Source of the DNA: Halobiforma lacisalsi AJ5
GTDB lineage: Archaea; Halobacteriota; Halobacteria; Halobacteriales; Natrialbaceae
Reading direction: 5' to 3'
NCBI RefSeq assembly: GCF_000226975.2
Contig: NZ_CP019285.1
Span: forward strand, 3,162,001-3,226,000
Length of the DNA: 64,000 nucleotides
Positions 62,939 to 64,000 of this stretch are shown here, piece after piece (the stretch's first letter is position 1; every line of letters begins with the position of its first letter). The position numbers and the translations under genes were made by a program. The notes beneath the pieces were generated by a model. That model was not told the DNA's origin and ran no database searches. It saw nothing but the letters and a program-made list of their open reading frames with translations.

Positions 62939-63691
62939 TGTTTTCACAGCACCACAGCCAGGGTCGCCGGAAGGCCTATGTCCCCGCACGTGGACATCGA
63001 ACCTGTGCGGGGATTGGGGGTCCAGGCATGACCACCCCGCCACACCTTCCCGCCACCCGTCGATTTTGGTGCTGGTAACAACCAGTTGACTACGAGTACA
63101 TATATTTACCTCATAGTGTATCTCATCGGTGAAAACGACTGTCCACGACGGTTTCAAATGTGAGAATTAGCCGGGTGTAGAACCACTACAGCACCGCCTT
63201 GAAGCTTCGCCGTCCAGTGGTTTTGCTCTCTCGACGAACTCGTGATCTCGTGCGGACTTCGCGCTGCGAGAACGCCCTTCGACCGGGCGCGAACCGCCGG
63301 TCACCACGTCGGAACCACACCGATCGAGGACGTCGAAGCTACCCTCGAGACGGGAGCCGATCGATCGATACTGTCGCGTGGCTACCACCTTCCCCGGCGA
63401 CGTTTCCGATCGGACGAAATTCATTTATCAGTAAGATTCAAGAATGGGCGAACGAATACCGGTACTAGGTTTGCCACGATCGATAGCTGTGCTCGGCTCC
63501 GCTTTACCGACTCGAGGACGGGACCGGCACGGTCTCCCCCCCACGGTACTCGAGCCCGTCGGCGTCGACCGGAGCCACAGCGATCGAATCGTGGAACGCT
63601 CGAGTTCGACGGGGAACCGGACTCGAGGCCGCGTATTTACAGCCGCGACGGAGGCCCGGTACCGACCGCGTAACGCGGGTGATCGGTCGGG
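62939..63691. other. 753-bp region upstream of the interrupted pilin gene
   Basis: No convincing gene. It has a hairpin with CCCCGCAC (62982-62989) and GTGCGGGG (63005-63012) and an A/T-rich TATA-like block (ACATATATTTACC, about 63095-63107) that on the minus strand could start the pilin transcript with a leader of about 130-140 nt containing that hairpin. The rest (63160-63690) shows only Arg-rich shadow reading frames. Confidence 0.5.
63678..63684 (+). promoter_or_regulatory. Shine-Dalgarno sequence of the small membrane protein gene
   Basis: GGTGATC matches seven bases of the complement of the 16S rRNA 3' end and ends 7 nt before ATG 63692. Confidence 0.55.
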
Positions 63692-63952
63692 ATGATCCAG
63701 TCGCTCGACGACTATTTTCCGACGCCGGTGACGAAGACGACGGTCTATCACGCGTTTCGGCTGGGACTCCAGTTGTACATCGGTGCCTTGCTGGTTGCCG
63801 GTGCCTACAGTCTCTTCTGGCTCGCCGAAGTCGCGGGGATCATTCCGGAGACGCTCCTTTCGACGATCTGGATCGCGATCGCCGTTATGGGGATGCTGTT
63901 GCTCGTGCTGTTGATTCCGCTGTTGTATACCTCGCGCTCGAACGAGCGCTGA
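63692..63952 (+). CDS. Small membrane protein, two helices, unknown
   Basis: The 86-residue protein has a short cytosolic N-terminus ('MIQSLDDYFPTPVTKTTVYH') and two membrane helices (about 27-48 and 55-80), then 'YTSRSNER'. No catalytic motif is seen and the family is not recognised. A Shine-Dalgarno match precedes ATG 63692. It marks the return to normal chromosomal composition after the accessory patch. Confidence 0.7.
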   Translation: MIQSLDDYFPTPVTKTTVYHAFRLGLQLYIGALLVAGAYSLFWLAEVAGIIPETLLSTIWIAIAVMGMLLLVLLIPLLYTSRSNER

Positions 63953-63965
63953 GCGAGCTGGCCAA

Positions 63966-64000
63966 CTACGCGTCGTCGACTCGAGACTCGGAGACCAGCT
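63966..64000 (-). CDS. Possible C-terminal end of a minus-strand gene
   Basis: Reading in from the right edge on the minus strand gives 'LVSESRVDDA' and a TAG stop. The acidic tail looks coding, but only ten residues are visible. Confidence 0.25.
   Translation of the reverse strand, partial: LVSESRVDDA

Noticed and set aside
62939-63157. In-frame N-terminal extension of the split pilin
   Set aside because: Pilins start just before the basic n-region; the extension has no match to the intact paralogue.
63242-63673. Open frame of 143 codons
   Set aside because: Arg/Pro-rich shadow composition with no start signal or motif.

Overview
This window is haloarchaeal chromosome. The evidence is a very high third-position G+C content, strongly acidic predicted proteins, twin-arginine lipoproteins, HTH-10 (Bat-type) regulators, a HalX response regulator, archaeal TATA boxes about 27 nt from start codons (leaderless transcripts), a subunit I/III-fused haem-copper oxidase and class III (pilin-type) signal peptides. 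The complete hut operon would fit Natrialbales-like genera, but I cannot place it more precisely.

Layout. 1-4.5 kb: end of a probable Mrp-like ATPase, a cupin, and a SsuABC/TauABC-type importer with two permeases. 4.5-8 kb: an asparagine-synthase-like protein without a glutaminase domain, a PHP phosphoesterase and a Tat-exported subtilase. 8-14.8 kb: purL, a HalX response regulator, a degenerate PAS-PAS-GAF histidine-kinase-like protein, an ornithine cyclodeaminase homologue and a winged-helix regulator. 14.9-19.7 kb: cobA and cbiP enclosing an ABC-2 type transporter. 19.7-23 kb: a ribbon-helix-helix protein, an MTH865-type protein and a Bat-like regulator. 23.3-29.7 kb: the histidine-degradation operon hutUGIH with a divergent HTH-10 regulator. 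29.7-35.4 kb: thiI, an MFS transporter, the archaeal SAM synthetase, a CYTH protein and an FKBP-type isomerase. 35.7-39.8 kb: cytochrome oxidase genes (subunits II, I+III and IV). 40.1-48.4 kb: adk, two paralogous surface proteins with pilin-type signals (one with a von Willebrand A domain), an EMC3/YidC-like insertase, cmk and cbf5. 48.6-58.6 kb: a run of alpha/beta hydrolase, acyl-CoA ligase, HTH-10 regulator, complete LivJGFHM-type importer, two coupled micro-ORFs and a KAS III-like thiolase-fold enzyme, which reads like an uptake-plus-CoA-activation pathway for an unidentified carboxylate or amino acid.

59.1-63.7 kb, after a tRNA-Pro(GGG), is a small accessory patch: short zinc-ribbon proteins, a probably truncated nuclease-like gene and two tandem type IV pilin genes. 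The upstream pilin gene is interrupted by a complete 1605-bp IS66-type element with an 8-bp target duplication, so its original reading frame can be reconstructed. The transposase gene of this element carries a regularly spaced series of long, near-perfect inverted repeats (hairpins of 10-17 bp about every 130-190 nt). Nothing in the annotation explains them, and I consider them the most unusual signal in the window.
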